DNA of 55,023 nucleotides from an uncultured Chlorobiales bacterium (lineage in GTDB: Bacteria > Bacteroidota > Chlorobiia > Chlorobiales > Thermochlorobacteraceae), in the NCBI GenBank assembly GCA_938003965.1, contig CALKXI010000008.1, positions 1 through 55,023 of the forward strand, written 5' to 3'. Under the pieces are notes generated by a model. It did no database searches, was not told where the DNA came from, and was given only the letters and a program-made list of their open reading frames with translations. How positions within the stretch are numbered: the stretch's first letter is position 1; every line of letters begins with the position of its first letter. This document shows, piece by piece, positions 44,423 through 53,866 of the stretch. A program made the translations under genes and the position numbers.

Positions 44423-45760
44423 ATGAAACTTGTTGAGAGCATTAGAAATATCAGCAAAATTCCAGAGTTGAAAGACCGAATCCTTTACACATTAGGACTT
44501 TTGATTGTGTATCGAATCGGCTCTCACATAACCATTCCTGGTGTCGATGCCTCTGCAGTTGCGGCGGCAGGCGCAGGTCCAACAAATGACTTATTTGGAC
44601 TGTTTGACCTTTTCGTTGGAGGGGCGTTCAAACGCGCATCGGTCTTCGCACTCGGAATTATGCCTTACATCTCGGCATCTATTATTATCCAACTGCTTGG
44701 TGCCGTAACGCCTGTAATTCAACGTTTGCAGAAGGAAGGTGAAGAAGGACGTAAAAAAATTACCCAATATACGCGCTACGGAACAGTATTACTCGCCGCA
44801 ATGCAAGCATGGGGCGTGAGTGTCAGCCTTTCCAGCCCCTCATCGTTTGGTCAAGCGATTGTGCCTGAGCCTGGATTTCTTTTCACCCTCTCGACCATTA
44901 TCACACTGACAGCAGCGACAATTTTTACGATGTGGCTCGGCGAACGCATCACAGAGCGCGGCATAGGAAATGGTATTTCGCTGATTATCATGATTGGCAT
45001 TTTGGCACGATTTCCACAATCCCTAGTTGCAGAATGGCAGTTGGTGGCAACAGGAAGTAAAAACTTGATTGTTGAAATGATTGTGCTCGCGATTATGGTG
45101 CTAATTGTCGCAGGTGTGGTGCTGATGACCGTCGGCACGCGACGAATTCCAGTTCAATACGCAAAACGCGTGGTCGGACGGAAAGTCTATGGAGGGACAA
45201 CGCAATATATTCCGATGCGCGTGATTACGGCAGGCGTCATGCCCATCATTTTCGCACAGTCGATTATGTTCATTCCAAGCACGCTCATCTCATTTTTCCC
45301 TGAAAGCGAAGGCATGCAAAGGGTAGCGTCATGGATTTCGTACGACTCATGGGGCTATGCGATTCTGTTCGCAATTCTAATCGTCTTCTTTACTTACTTC
45401 TACACAGCGATTGCCTTTAATCCAAAGGATGTAGCGGAGACTATGCAAAAGCAAGGCGGATTTATTCCGGGCGTCCGACCCGGAAAAAGCACAGAAGAAT
45501 TTATTGATAACATTCTGACGCGCATTACACTGCCTGGCGCAATCGCATTGGCAATTATTGCGGTTTTACCAACATTCTTAGTGAAATATGGAAACGTATC
45601 CCCTGGTTTCGCACAGTTTTTTGGCGGAACAAGTCTGCTCATCATTGTCGGTGTTGCGCTGGATACGCTTCAACAAATTGAAAGCCATCTCTTGATGCGA
45701 CACTACGACGGTTTCATGAAAACAGGGCGAGTGAGGGGACGAGGCACTGTAAGCGTGTAA
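44423..45760 (+). CDS. secY: protein translocase subunit SecY
   Basis: Channel of the Sec translocon. 445 residues, ten membrane segments; FDLFVGGAFKRASVFALGIMPYISASIIIQLL, and the cytoplasmic loop with RRIPVQYAKRV for ribosome and SecA contact. Translation is close to rplO (6 bp). adk, often next in other bacteria, is absent; map follows. Confidence 0.98.
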   Translation: MKLVESIRNISKIPELKDRILYTLGLLIVYRIGSHITIPGVDASAVAAAGAGPTNDLFGLFDLFVGGAFKRASVFALGIMPYISASIIIQLLGAVTPVIQRLQKEGEEGRKKITQYTRYGTVLLAAMQAWGVSVSLSSPSSFGQAIVPEPGFLFTLSTIITLTAATIFTMWLGERITERGIGNGISLIIMIGILARFPQSLVAEWQLVATGSKNLIVEMIVLAIMVLIVAGVVLMTVGTRRIPVQYAKRVVGRKVYGGTTQYIPMRVITAGVMPIIFAQSIMFIPSTLISFFPESEGMQRVASWISYDSWGYAILFAILIVFFTYFYTAIAFNPKDVAETMQKQGGFIPGVRPGKSTEEFIDNILTRITLPGAIALAIIAVLPTFLVKYGNVSPGFAQFFGGTSLLIIVGVALDTLQQIESHLLMRHYDGFMKTGRVRGRGTVSV

Positions 45761-45778
45761 AAGACGAGAGAGACAGAC

Positions 45779-46612
45779 ATGGTAACAGCGCGAAGCGAGA
45801 AAGAAATTGAATTGATGCGTGAGAGCGGTAGAATCGTTGCACAAGCTCTTGATATAATTCAACTTGAAATTCGCCCTGGCATAACAACAAAAGAGTTAGA
45901 CAAGATTGCCGAAGACTATATCCGTAGCCAAGGCGCTGAACCAAGTTTCTTAGGCTATGTGCCCCGTGGCTCGCGCGGAACGAAACCGTATCCTGCGTCA
46001 ATCTGTGCCTCAATTAACGAAGAAGTCGTTCACGGAATCCCAAGTCCGAAGCGTGTCATAAAAGAAGGGGATATTGTTTCAATCGATGTTGGCGCATTCA
46101 AGAACGGCTATCACGGAGATTCTGCCCGAACCTTCATTATTGGAGAAGTGAAACCTGAAGTTCGCCACCTGGTCAAGGTTACAGAAATGTGCTTGATGCT
46201 TGCAATCAAAGAAGCTGTTGTAGGCAAGCGATTACATGATATTTCAGCCGCAATTCAAACATATGCGGAAAGTTTTGGGTTCGGCGTTATCGAAAACATG
46301 GTTGGACACGGAATCGGAACAAAAATGCACGAAGAGCCACCTGTGCCAAACATTGGTAAAGCAGGAACAGGAGTCTTCCTACGAGAAGGAATGGTGCTTG
46401 CAATTGAGCCGATGATTAACTTGGGCCGCTCACGAAAGGCGAAAATTCTGAGCGATACTTGGACCGCAGTAACGGCAGACGGAAAACCTGCTGCACACTT
46501 CGAGCATACTGTTGTTGTGCGTAAAGGCAAAGCCGAAATTTTAACCCTCTCGCGTCTTTCAAAAAACACGCTTACTACAGAGGAAGGCGCGACAATTCAA
46601 TTAGCAAGTTAA
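45779..46612 (+). CDS. map: methionine aminopeptidase, type I
   Basis: Removes initiator methionine from nascent proteins. 277 residues with the five metal ligands in order: Asp in [15 protein letters not shown] (two Asp), His in MVGHGIG, Glu in AIEPMIN and Glu in FEHTVVV. About 15 residues longer than E. coli Map at the C terminus. 18 bp after secY. Confidence 0.97.
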   Translation: MVTARSEKEIELMRESGRIVAQALDIIQLEIRPGITTKELDKIAEDYIRSQGAEPSFLGYVPRGSRGTKPYPASICASINEEVVHGIPSPKRVIKEGDIVSIDVGAFKNGYHGDSARTFIIGEVKPEVRHLVKVTEMCLMLAIKEAVVGKRLHDISAAIQTYAESFGFGVIENMVGHGIGTKMHEEPPVPNIGKAGTGVFLREGMVLAIEPMINLGRSRKAKILSDTWTAVTADGKPAAHFEHTVVVRKGKAEILTLSRLSKNTLTTEEGATIQLAS

Positions 46613-46632
46613 ACATAAACCCTTGTCTTAAT

Positions 46633-46851
46633 TTGGCAAAAGAAGAAGCAATTGAGCTCGACGGCGTAATTCTTGAAGCGTTGCCAAATGCAAGCTTCAA
46701 GGTCAAATTGGAGAACAATCTTGAAATCTTGGCGCACGTATCGGGAAAGATGAGAATGAACTTTATCAAAATTCTTCCGGGCGACCGCGTGAGAGTTCAA
46801 GTGTCACCCTATGACTTGACCAAAGGACGAATTACGTACCGATTCAAGTAG
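46633..46851 (+). CDS. infA: translation initiation factor IF-1
   Basis: 72-residue OB-fold factor that occupies the ribosomal A site during initiation ([60 protein letters not shown]). The length and N terminus AKEEAIE match the family only if translation begins at the TTG at 46633; no in-frame ATG lies upstream after the map stop. Confidence 0.96.
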   Translation: MAKEEAIELDGVILEALPNASFKVKLENNLEILAHVSGKMRMNFIKILPGDRVRVQVSPYDLTKGRITYRFK

Positions 46852-46938
46852 CGTTGAAGGCGTTGAATTTGATGGACCTATGATAGAGAACTCTCAAAAA
46901 AGAGATGAGAAATTTTTTTCTCAAATTGTCAGTGAGTC

Positions 46939-46970
46939 TTTGGAAAAAAGAAAAAAAGCGCGTAAATTTG
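46939..46970 (+). promoter_or_regulatory. predicted internal promoter upstream of rpmJ-rpsM-rpsK-rpsD-rpoA-rplQ
   Basis: TTTG (46939-46942), 20 nt, TAAATTTG (46963-46970), a perfect -7. It lies in the 157-bp infA-rpmJ gap, which also holds an AT-rich 7-bp hairpin (46906-46923) upstream. It would let the alpha-type genes be expressed apart from the spc cluster. Confidence 0.5.
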
Positions 46971-47008
46971 ACGCTCTTTTTTGCAAGGGAAACAAAACCT
47001 AAAAATCC

Positions 47009-47125
47009 ATGAAAGTCGTGTCATCATTGAAAAAACGTTGCGAGTCGTGCAAAATCATTCGCCGAAAAGGAAAAGTGCTTGTGATATGCAAGAAGAATCC
47101 AAATCACAAACAACGTCAAGGATAA
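47009..47125 (+). CDS. rpmJ: 50S ribosomal protein L36
   Basis: 38-residue L36 in a frame too short for routine calling. It reads [19 protein letters not shown] and continues with [14 protein letters not shown]. The zinc ligands C11, C14, C27 and H32 are all present, so it is the zinc-binding form. It lies between infA and rpsM, the normal place. Confidence 0.95.
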   Translation: MKVVSSLKKRCESCKIIRRKGKVLVICKKNPNHKQRQG

Positions 47126-47141
47126 TAGTAGGAGAGAAAGA

Positions 47142-47522
47142 ATGAGAGTTGCAGGTGTCGATCTTCCTAGAAACAAACGCGTCGTTATTGGTTTGACGTA
47201 CATCTATGGTATTGGCAATACCACGGCTAAAAAAATTTTAGCGAAGGCAGGCATTGACGAGAATCGCAAAATCGCAGAACTGACGGACGAAGAAGCGAGT
47301 TTGATTCGCAATATCATCACAAATGAGTATAAGGTTGAAGGGGAAGCCCGAAGCGAACAGCAACTCGCTATCAAACGATTGACGGATATTGGGTGCTACC
47401 GTGGGCTGCGTCATCGCAGAGGATTACCAGTCAGAGGACAGCGTACGCGCACAAACGCGCGCACTCGTAAAGGCAAGCGCAAGACCGTAGCAGGCAAAAA
47501 GAAAGCGGTAGCAAAGAAATAA
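47142..47522 (+). CDS. rpsM: 30S ribosomal protein S13
   Basis: 126-residue S13 of the 30S head, contacting P-site tRNA through its C-terminal tail ([59 protein letters not shown]). 16 bp after rpmJ, with an AGGAGAG site upstream. Confidence 0.98.
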   Translation: MRVAGVDLPRNKRVVIGLTYIYGIGNTTAKKILAKAGIDENRKIAELTDEEASLIRNIITNEYKVEGEARSEQQLAIKRLTDIGCYRGLRHRRGLPVRGQRTRTNARTRKGKRKTVAGKKKAVAKK

Positions 47523-47543
47523 TTCCCAAAATTTAATCTGCAA

Positions 47544-47945
47544 ATGGCAACGACGAATACATCAACCACGGCGGCAAAAAAGAAAAAGAAAATCAACGTG
47601 TCGCCTGAAGGATTGGCGCATATCAAAGCGACCTTCAACAACGTGCTTGTAACCATTACAGATATGTCAGGCAACACGATTGCATGGTCTACAGCAGGTA
47701 AAAATGGTTTCAAAGGTTCAAAGAAAAATACGCCATACGCCGCACAAGTGACGGCAGAGGCAGCAGCACGCGAAGCAGTCGAACTGGGAATGAGAAAAGT
47801 CGATGTGTTAATCAAAGGTCCAGGTTCAGGACGCGATGCAGCCGTTCGGTCTTTGCAAGTAGCAGGATTGGAAGTGCGTTCAATTCGTGATGTTACTCCG
47901 CTTCCACACAACGGTTGTCGCCCACCCAAGCGCAGAAGAGTCTAA
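47544..47945 (+). CDS. rpsK: 30S ribosomal protein S11
   Basis: 133-residue S11 on the 30S platform ([61 protein letters not shown]). 21 bp after rpsM. Confidence 0.98.
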   Translation: MATTNTSTTAAKKKKKINVSPEGLAHIKATFNNVLVTITDMSGNTIAWSTAGKNGFKGSKKNTPYAAQVTAEAAAREAVELGMRKVDVLIKGPGSGRDAAVRSLQVAGLEVRSIRDVTPLPHNGCRPPKRRRV

Positions 47946-47975
47946 CAAATCACAAACCTGACTGAAAAAGTTGAA

Positions 47976-48587
47976 ATGGCAAGATATTTAGGTCCAACCG
48001 CAAGAGTTTCTCGCCGCTTAGGCGTCGCGATTGTCCCAAAAGACGAAAAGTATTTAGATAGACGTCCAAACCCGCCAGGGCAACACGGTGCCTCACGCAA
48101 AGGAAAATTATCAGAATACGCGATTCAGCTCCGTGAGAAACAAAAAATGAAATACATTTACGGCGTTTTAGAGCGTCAATTCCGACTATATTATGAGAAA
48201 GCAACGCGCCAGCGTGGTGTTACAGGGGATAACCTTGTCAAAATGCTTGAAAGTCGGCTCGATAATGTCGTGTATCGCGCAGGATTTGCACCCTCTCGCC
48301 CTGCCGCACGGCAAATTGTCTCTCACGCACACGTGCTTGTAAACGGAAAAAAAGTGAACATTCCGTCATACCAATTAAAGCCAGGCGATGTGATTCAATT
48401 CCGTGAAAAATCCAAAAATTTAGATGTGGTCAGAAATTCGCTAAACAAAAAGCCCGATTCGCAAATCCCGACATGGATTCAAGTCGATAAGGCGAACTTG
48501 AAAGCGACATTTCTGAACGCACCCGAACGATCCGAGATTCAAGAACCGTTCAACGAGCAGTTGGTCGTTGAATTATACTCAAAGTAA
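47976..48587 (+). CDS. rpsD: 30S ribosomal protein S4
   Basis: 203-residue S4, an assembly initiator ([67 protein letters not shown]). No N-terminal zinc cysteines, so the C-minus form. In E. coli S4 represses the alpha operon translationally; the same gene order is found here. Confidence 0.98.
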   Translation: MARYLGPTARVSRRLGVAIVPKDEKYLDRRPNPPGQHGASRKGKLSEYAIQLREKQKMKYIYGVLERQFRLYYEKATRQRGVTGDNLVKMLESRLDNVVYRAGFAPSRPAARQIVSHAHVLVNGKKVNIPSYQLKPGDVIQFREKSKNLDVVRNSLNKKPDSQIPTWIQVDKANLKATFLNAPERSEIQEPFNEQLVVELYSK

Positions 48588-48656
48588 AAACCACCGTGAT
48601 GGTGAAGTTTTAGCGTTGCTGTTCAACACTTGCACAATTTTTCAAGAGGAAGCGTT

Positions 48657-49655
48657 ATGATTCAACAAATGCAAATGCCAGAGCGATTGGAACTCGAGGA
48701 TAGTTCGTATTCCAATAGCTATGGTAAGTTTATTGCACAACCGCTTGAACGTGGCTATGGCATAACAATTGGAAACGCCATGCGCCGAGTCCTTCTGTCT
48801 TCTTTACCAGGAACGGCAATTACAGGTATCAAAATTGAAGGCGTTTTGCATGAGTTTTCAACCTTAGAAGGCGTCAAAGAAGACGTGCCTGACATTGTCC
48901 TGAACTTAAAGCAAGTACGGTTCCGCTCCATCAGTAAGCGCTCAGCAGTTGTTTCGCTCGTGTTGAAAGGACCGAAGAACTTCGTGGCAGGAGATATTGT
49001 CAGCAGCGAAGGCGACTTCGAGGTGCTCAATCCGGATTTGCATATTGCCACACTGAATAAAAACGCAACCGTCAAAATTGACATCCACGTCGGCAGAGGA
49101 CGTGGTTATGTGCCCGCAGAGGAAAATAAGCCCGATAATATGCCAATCGGATTTATCCCGATGGATTCAATTTACACGCCAATTCGCAATGTCAAGTACA
49201 GCGTTGAAAACACGCGCGTTGGTCAAAAAATCGATTATGAAAAATTAATTTTGGAAGTTGAGACCGATGGCTCTATTGCGCCTGATGAAGCGGTGAGTAT
49301 GGCAGGCAAAATTATCACAGACCACATCAAGCTCTTTGCAACTTTCACACCGACCTCAGAAGAAGAAACCCTCGTGCCTGAAACACAAGAAGATGATGCG
49401 GAGTTTGAAAGAATGCGCCAACTGCTCATGACGCGCATTGAAGATTTAGAACTTTCAGTTCGTTCTCACAACTGCTTGCGTTCTGCGGAGATTGAAACCT
49501 TAGGACAACTTGTTTCAAAACGCGAGGAAGAACTCTTAAACTTCAAGAACTTTGGCAAGAAGTCGCTCGCAGAACTTAAAGAATTGATAGAATCCAAAAA
49601 CTTGCACTTTGGAATGGATGTTTCAAAGTATCGCCTGAAAGAATTACAGAATTAA
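48657..49655 (+). CDS. rpoA: DNA-directed RNA polymerase subunit alpha
   Basis: 332 residues: an N-terminal dimerisation domain ([35 protein letters not shown]) and a C-terminal domain ([23 protein letters not shown] and [14 protein letters not shown]) that contacts UP elements and regulators. The ATG at 48657 has a GAGGAAG site; a longer frame from 48630 lacks one. Confidence 0.98.
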   Translation: MIQQMQMPERLELEDSSYSNSYGKFIAQPLERGYGITIGNAMRRVLLSSLPGTAITGIKIEGVLHEFSTLEGVKEDVPDIVLNLKQVRFRSISKRSAVVSLVLKGPKNFVAGDIVSSEGDFEVLNPDLHIATLNKNATVKIDIHVGRGRGYVPAEENKPDNMPIGFIPMDSIYTPIRNVKYSVENTRVGQKIDYEKLILEVETDGSIAPDEAVSMAGKIITDHIKLFATFTPTSEEETLVPETQEDDAEFERMRQLLMTRIEDLELSVRSHNCLRSAEIETLGQLVSKREEELLNFKNFGKKSLAELKELIESKNLHFGMDVSKYRLKELQN

Positions 49656-49688
49656 GAGACACTCGAGAAAAATTTGTAGAGGGCATAT

Positions 49689-50165
49689 ATGCGAAAACAA
49701 AAGCATACCGTTAAAAAAATTGGACGCACGACCGCACACCGCCATGCGACCCTTTCCAATCTATCAACTGAACTGATACGCCATAAGCGTATTCGCACGA
49801 CGGAAGCAAAGGCAAAAGCACTGCGCCCATTTGTTGAAAGGCTTATCACAAAAGCCAAGAAAGGCACTATGCATGCACAACGCGAAGTCTTCAAAGTCAT
49901 TCGCGATAAAGCCGTCATTAAAGAACTCTTCAGTGAAGTCGCAAACAAAACTGCAAACCGCAATGGCGGATATACACGCATCATTAAACTGCCGCCGCGA
50001 CTTGGAGACGCGGCAAAAATGGCTTATATCGAGCTCGTTGACTTTGGCGCAGAACCTGATGTGAAAAAGTCGCAAAAACAAGACCGTGCGCGTCGAGTGC
50101 GCGGCTCAAAAGAAGCGCAAGCAAAAATGGCTAATGAACAAAAGAGCGCAGCAGCAACGGCTTAA
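49689..50165 (+). CDS. rplQ: 50S ribosomal protein L17
   Basis: 158-residue L17 ([79 protein letters not shown]). An Arg/Lys/Ala tail of about 35 residues extends past the family end. Last gene of the translation locus, followed by a terminator. Confidence 0.97.
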   Translation: MRKQKHTVKKIGRTTAHRHATLSNLSTELIRHKRIRTTEAKAKALRPFVERLITKAKKGTMHAQREVFKVIRDKAVIKELFSEVANKTANRNGGYTRIIKLPPRLGDAAKMAYIELVDFGAEPDVKKSQKQDRARRVRGSKEAQAKMANEQKSAAATA

Positions 50166-50187
50166 CACATAGCATAATCAAAACGCG

Positions 50188-50216
50188 AAAGGCTTGTCCA
50201 AAAAACAAGCCTTTTT
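50188..50216 (+). terminator. intrinsic terminator after rplQ, probably bidirectional
   Basis: AAAGGCTTGT (50188-50197) pairs with ACAAGCCTTT (50205-50214) around a 7-nt loop. Ts follow on the plus strand (50212-50216) and the minus strand also gives a short U-run from the A-rich left arm, so it can serve both rplQ and the convergent tRNA-Arg. Confidence 0.8.
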
Positions 50217-50253
50217 GTGTTTACTGAAACACCGCAACGCACAAACAATGTTG

Positions 50254-50327
50254 TGCGCCCGACGGGAGTTGAACCCATAACCTTCGGCTTCGGAGACCGA
50301 CGCTCTATCCAATTGAGCTACGAGCGC
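50254..50327 (-). tRNA. tRNA-Arg (CCG anticodon)
   Basis: A 74-nt cloverleaf on the minus strand: acceptor GCGCTCG with CGGGCGC, D stem GCTC/GAGC, anticodon loop CTCCGAA giving CCG, T arm with GGTTCAACTCC, discriminator A. CCA is not encoded. Confidence 0.95.
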
Positions 50328-50337
50328 AAAACGCCTG

Positions 50338-50368
50338 CAAAAATACATTGAACAACAAGCGAATCCAA
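50338..50368 (-). promoter_or_regulatory. predicted -33/-7 promoter of tRNA-Arg
   Basis: TTG (50366-50368, minus), 20 nt, TATTTTTG (50338-50345), a perfect TAnnTTTG, 10 nt before the tRNA 5' end. Confidence 0.6.
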
Positions 50369-50370
50369 CA

Positions 50371-51036
50371 TTACGGCTTCCACGATTCCAAACGATACGC
50401 ACCCTCCCAAAACAGCCACTCCAAGCGCGAACTATACACAAACGCCTCCATCATTTTTCTGCGGGTAGACTCCGTCGCATCACTGCCGACCTCATCGGTA
50501 ATTGCAAGCATTTTATCAACAACGGCACTGAATTCAGGACTCGAGTAGGTTTCAATCCATCGCTTGTAAGGATTCTTGTTGTAGGAAGGAAGCACCGACG
50601 ACTTTGAGAAAATAAAATTCCCGACTTCCCGATAAATCCAAAAGCAAGGCAAAAGCGCGGCGATACCTTCTTCATAACTGCGCAATGAAGCCGTTGCAAG
50701 CATGTAGTTCGTGTAAGTGAAACAAGCCGGCGCGTAGCTAACATCGAGCGTTGTGCCGTAAAAGTCCAAGTAAAATTCATGCAAGCCACGCTCGGCGACA
50801 ATCGCACCTTCGGCGAACTTGATGAAGTCTATAATTCGCGTTGCGCCATCGGAGCGTGCGGCAATCAAAGAAAGAGCCTTTGCAAAATCCATCAAATAGA
50901 GCGCGTCTTGCTTGATGTAAAACTCGAACTGCTCTCGCGAGAGCGCGCCGCTGATGAGCTCTTGATTGAAGGGATGCGAAAGGATTGAATTGCAAATCGG
51001 AGCAATGTTCTGCCAAAAGGTTTCTGTGAGTTTCAT
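50371..51036 (-). CDS. tenA: TenA-family aminopyrimidine aminohydrolase (thiaminase II)
   Basis: TenA hydrolyses aminomethylpyrimidine derivatives in thiamine salvage. The 221-residue protein matches the family from KLTETFWQNIAPICNSILSHPF to the C terminus. The nucleophile Cys is in ALLPCFWIYREVG, an acidic partner in YIKQDALYLMDFAKAL, and the terminal EWLFWEGAYRLE carries the conserved Glu and aromatic residues. ATG 51036 gives the normal start; the frame is open back to 51204 but this overlaps the divergent doxX-like promoter and gene. No other thiamine gene is in the window. Confidence 0.92.
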   Translation of the reverse strand: MKLTETFWQNIAPICNSILSHPFNQELISGALSREQFEFYIKQDALYLMDFAKALSLIAARSDGATRIIDFIKFAEGAIVAERGLHEFYLDFYGTTLDVSYAPACFTYTNYMLATASLRSYEEGIAALLPCFWIYREVGNFIFSKSSVLPSYNKNPYKRWIETYSSPEFSAVVDKMLAITDEVGSDATESTRRKMMEAFVYSSRLEWLFWEGAYRLESWKP

Positions 51037-51106
51037 GGTTAGATGTTTCGGGTTTGAAAAGACAACAAGATACAGCAGCCGCAAGAAATTTTTCAGTAAA
51101 TAAATG

Positions 51107-51138
51107 TTGGATGAAACCCGCAAAATTCCGTATCTTCT
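51107..51138 (+). promoter_or_regulatory. weak predicted promoter of the DoxX-like gene
   Basis: TTG (51107-51109), 21 nt, TATCTTCT (51131-51138). Spacing and -7 both deviate slightly. Transcription would begin about 35 nt before the ATG. Confidence 0.3.
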
Positions 51139-51178
51139 TGCAGTGTAAAGTTTTAGAGAGTTGAGAAAGGAGTAAAAA

Positions 51179-51700
51179 ATGAACATGACCGAACCGCTTC
51201 CCAATTCTTTTCGCTGGAGTTTCCAATACTTTCAGCAACATCCCTTTCAAACGCTCTTCGTTATCACGGTTCTTGCAATTCGGTATTTCTTTGCTGTCTT
51301 CTTCATCTACGGCTTTTGGCATAAGCTTGTCAAAGGGTGGATGTGGACTGATGTGATGAAAGTTCACTTCCAACAACGCCTCTCTGAAATTCCGCCTGAT
51401 TCGTTTCAAGCTGCTTACCTTGAGCACTTTGCGATTCCTTTCTATGTTCCGATTGCGTTTGTTGTAACCGTTGGCGAATTGATTATTGGCGTGGCATTGA
51501 TGCTTGGCGTTACAACGCGATTTAATGCGGGCTTCGGGTTGTTTATGCTCCTCAACTTTGCGGCAGGTGCATTCTACAACATCTGGATTGTGATTCTTTC
51601 TGCAATGGCGATTTTAATCGTGTTCTTTCCGACAGGTCATTGGTTGGGATTTGATAAGCAACTACACGAAAAATATCCCGACTCGTTCTGGTTCAAATAA
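51179..51700 (+). CDS. DoxX-like integral membrane protein
   Basis: A 173-residue inner-membrane protein with four hydrophobic segments (about residues 27-50, 85-110, 113-130, 132-152). The VVTVGELIIGVALMLGVTTRFNAGFGLFMLLNF stretch, with a Glu inside the membrane and LGVTTR, is typical of the DoxX/DoxD superfamily. Functions in that family range from thiosulfate:quinone oxidoreductase subunit to redox-stress protein; none can be chosen here. A strong GAAAGGAGT ribosome-binding site fixes the ATG at 51179. pckG follows after 30 bp with a similar site, so they may be cotranscribed. Confidence 0.75.
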   Translation: MNMTEPLPNSFRWSFQYFQQHPFQTLFVITVLAIRYFFAVFFIYGFWHKLVKGWMWTDVMKVHFQQRLSEIPPDSFQAAYLEHFAIPFYVPIAFVVTVGELIIGVALMLGVTTRFNAGFGLFMLLNFAAGAFYNIWIVILSAMAILIVFFPTGHWLGFDKQLHEKYPDSFWFK

Positions 51701-51730
51701 CACTAACACATTCAAGAAGGAGTAATAGTT

Positions 51731-53617
51731 ATGACGGAAGTAATGGCGAATGTTGCCGTTCCGAATGACGTGCGGAACAAGGGATTTAAGACATGGCTCA
51801 ACGAAGTGGTTGAGTTGTGCAAGCCCGATGCGGTGCGTTTCTGCGACGGCTCACAAGAAGAGTATGATGAGCTGTGCGAATTGATGGTTCAGAGCGGCAC
51901 ATTCAAGCGGCTCAATCCTAAAAAGAGACCGAACTCGTATTTGGCATGGTCCGACCCGAGCGATGTAGCACGTGTAGAAGATAGAACCTTCATTTGTTCG
52001 CGACGCAAGCAAGACGCAGGACCGACCAACAACTGGGTCGATCCGAAAGAAATGAAGCAAACGCTAACGAAACTTTACGACGGAAGCATGCGTGGCAGAA
52101 CGCTGTATGTCGTGCCGTTCAGCATGGGTCCGATTGGCTCGCCGATATCGAAGATAGGCATTGAACTAACTGACTCGCCTTATGTGGTCGTGAATATGAA
52201 AATCATGACGCGAATGGGGCGCAAAGTGTGGGAGGTGTTGGGAGAAGATGGCGAGTATGTCAAATGCTTACACAGTTTAGGGGCGCCGCTGCTTGAAGGA
52301 CAAAAAGATGTGCCTTGGCCATGCAATCCGAAAGAAAAATATATCGTGCACTTCCCCGAAGAACGGCTGATTTGGTCTTACGGCTCTGGTTACGGCGGCA
52401 ATGCCCTGCTGGGCAAAAAGTGTTTCGCACTTCGCATTGCATCGGTGATGGGACGCGACGAGGGCTGGCTCGCCGAACACATGCTCATCATGGGCGCGGA
52501 ATCGCCCGAAGGCGAAAAAACTTTTGTGGCGGCGGCGTTTCCAAGCGCGTGCGGCAAAACGAATTTCGCTATGCTCGTTCCGCCAAAAGAATTAAGCGGC
52601 TGGAAGATTACGACGATTGGCGATGACATTGCTTGGATTAAACCCGACGAAAACGGCGAACTGCGCGCTATCAATCCCGAAGCGGGTTTCTTCGGCGTTG
52701 CGCCCGGCACTTCTTACAGCACCAACCCGAACATGATGGAAGCCATTAAAGCCAATACGATTTTTACCAACGTGGCTCTCACGCCTGATGGCGACGTGTG
52801 GTGGGAAGGTATGGACGGCGAACCGCCCGCAGAATGCTTAGACTGGCAAGGACAAAAGTGGACACCACAAATCGCCAAAGAAACTGGTCGAACAGCAGCG
52901 CATCCCAACGCTCGATTTACAGTTGCCGCAACGCAATGCCCTGTGATTGACAAAGACTGGGAAAATCCCGAAGGCGTGCCGATTTCGGCGTTCATTTTCG
53001 GAGGACGACGCGCAAGCAACGTGCCGCTGGTCTATCAAGCCGTGAACTGGAACTTCGGCGTCTACCTTGCCGCCACGATTGGCTCGGAAATGACTGCCGC
53101 CGCCTTTGGCAAAATTGGGCAAGTGCGACGCGACCCCTTCGCCATGCTTCCCTTCTGCGGATACCACATGGGCGATTACTTCAACCATTGGCTTCAAATC
53201 GGACGCAGTGTGCCTGTGCCACCGCGCATTTTCGGCGTCAACTGGTTCAGAAAAGATGAAAACGGAAAATTCATCTGGCCCGGCTTCGGCGAAAATATGC
53301 GTGTCTTAAAATGGATTATCGACCGTGTCAGAGGAAAAGCGTCTGCAATTGAATCACCGCTCGGTTGGATGCCGCGCTATGAAGATATTGACCTGAGAGG
53401 ACTGAATTTGTCGAAGGCACAATTCAACAAACTCATGGAAGTTGACCGCGAAGCATGGAAACAAGAAATTCTCTCGCATGAAGAACTCTTCGAGAAACTC
53501 TATGACCGATTGCCAAAAGAGTTCATCTTAATGCGTGAGTTAATTCTTTCAAGCCTTTGGCGTTCGCCAGAAAAGTGGGAACTCATTCACGAGCGATACG
53601 TCGAAGAAGCCAACTAA
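51731..53617 (+). CDS. pckG: phosphoenolpyruvate carboxykinase (GTP)
   Basis: Interconverts oxaloacetate and PEP using GTP/GDP, the entry step of gluconeogenesis or an anaplerotic route. The 628-residue product is the GTP type: kinase-1a P-loop [14 protein letters not shown], metal site [34 protein letters not shown], and [13 protein letters not shown]. Mobile-lid and nucleotide-binding segments are complete ([25 protein letters not shown]). An AAGGAG site precedes the ATG. With proline dehydrogenase and an amino acid permease in the window it fits growth on organic acids or amino acids, which is inference. Confidence 0.97.
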   Translation: MTEVMANVAVPNDVRNKGFKTWLNEVVELCKPDAVRFCDGSQEEYDELCELMVQSGTFKRLNPKKRPNSYLAWSDPSDVARVEDRTFICSRRKQDAGPTNNWVDPKEMKQTLTKLYDGSMRGRTLYVVPFSMGPIGSPISKIGIELTDSPYVVVNMKIMTRMGRKVWEVLGEDGEYVKCLHSLGAPLLEGQKDVPWPCNPKEKYIVHFPEERLIWSYGSGYGGNALLGKKCFALRIASVMGRDEGWLAEHMLIMGAESPEGEKTFVAAAFPSACGKTNFAMLVPPKELSGWKITTIGDDIAWIKPDENGELRAINPEAGFFGVAPGTSYSTNPNMMEAIKANTIFTNVALTPDGDVWWEGMDGEPPAECLDWQGQKWTPQIAKETGRTAAHPNARFTVAATQCPVIDKDWENPEGVPISAFIFGGRRASNVPLVYQAVNWNFGVYLAATIGSEMTAAAFGKIGQVRRDPFAMLPFCGYHMGDYFNHWLQIGRSVPVPPRIFGVNWFRKDENGKFIWPGFGENMRVLKWIIDRVRGKASAIESPLGWMPRYEDIDLRGLNLSKAQFNKLMEVDREAWKQEILSHEELFEKLYDRLPKEFILMRELILSSLWRSPEKWELIHERYVEEAN

Positions 53618-53640
53618 CAGACTACTCAGAGACGACAACT

Positions 53641-53674
53641 GAACGCCGATAAACGCTCTTGTCTATCGGCGTTC
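53641..53674 (+). terminator. 11-bp hairpin after pckG without U-tract
   Basis: GAACGCCGATA (53641-53651) pairs perfectly with TATCGGCGTTC (53664-53674) across a 12-nt loop, 24 bp after the pckG stop. GGCTTGACAG follows instead of Us, so it may be a 3'-end stabiliser or a factor-assisted terminator. Confidence 0.5.
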
Positions 53675-53708
53675 GGCTTGACAGAGTAAAATACGACGAA
53701 GAAAAATG

Positions 53709-53740
53709 TTTGGCAAAAGCCAAAATGCTGCTTATCTTTG
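53709..53740 (+). promoter_or_regulatory. predicted -33/-7 promoter of tRNA-Cys
   Basis: TTTG (53709-53712), 20 nt, TATCTTTG (53733-53740), a perfect TAnnTTTG, 15 nt before the tRNA 5' end. Confidence 0.6.
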
Positions 53741-53755
53741 CGTCCTTTCACGCAA

Positions 53756-53827
53756 GGTGCGGTAGCCAAGTGGTAAGGCCAGGGTCTGCAAAACCCTCAT
53801 TCGTCGGTTCGATTCCGACCCGCACCT
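53756..53827 (+). tRNA. tRNA-Cys (GCA anticodon)
   Basis: A 72-nt cloverleaf: acceptor GGTGCGG with CCGCACC, short D stem GCC/GGC, anticodon loop CTGCAAA giving GCA, T arm with GGTTCGATTCC, and the U73 discriminator expected for cysteine tRNAs. CCA is not encoded. The next gene starts 39 bp downstream. Confidence 0.95.
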
Positions 53828-53866
53828 CAACGCTTCAAATCCACGCATAAAAACTTTCCGCACTGA

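Noticed and set aside
46880-47002. 40-codon frame (MIENSQKRDEKF...) between infA and rpmJ
   Set aside because: No ribosome-binding site, A-rich sequence that favours open frames by chance, and it overlaps a better supported promoter.
53659-53850. 63-codon frame over the pckG hairpin and tRNA-Cys
   Set aside because: It runs through a complete tRNA gene, so it cannot be a real protein.
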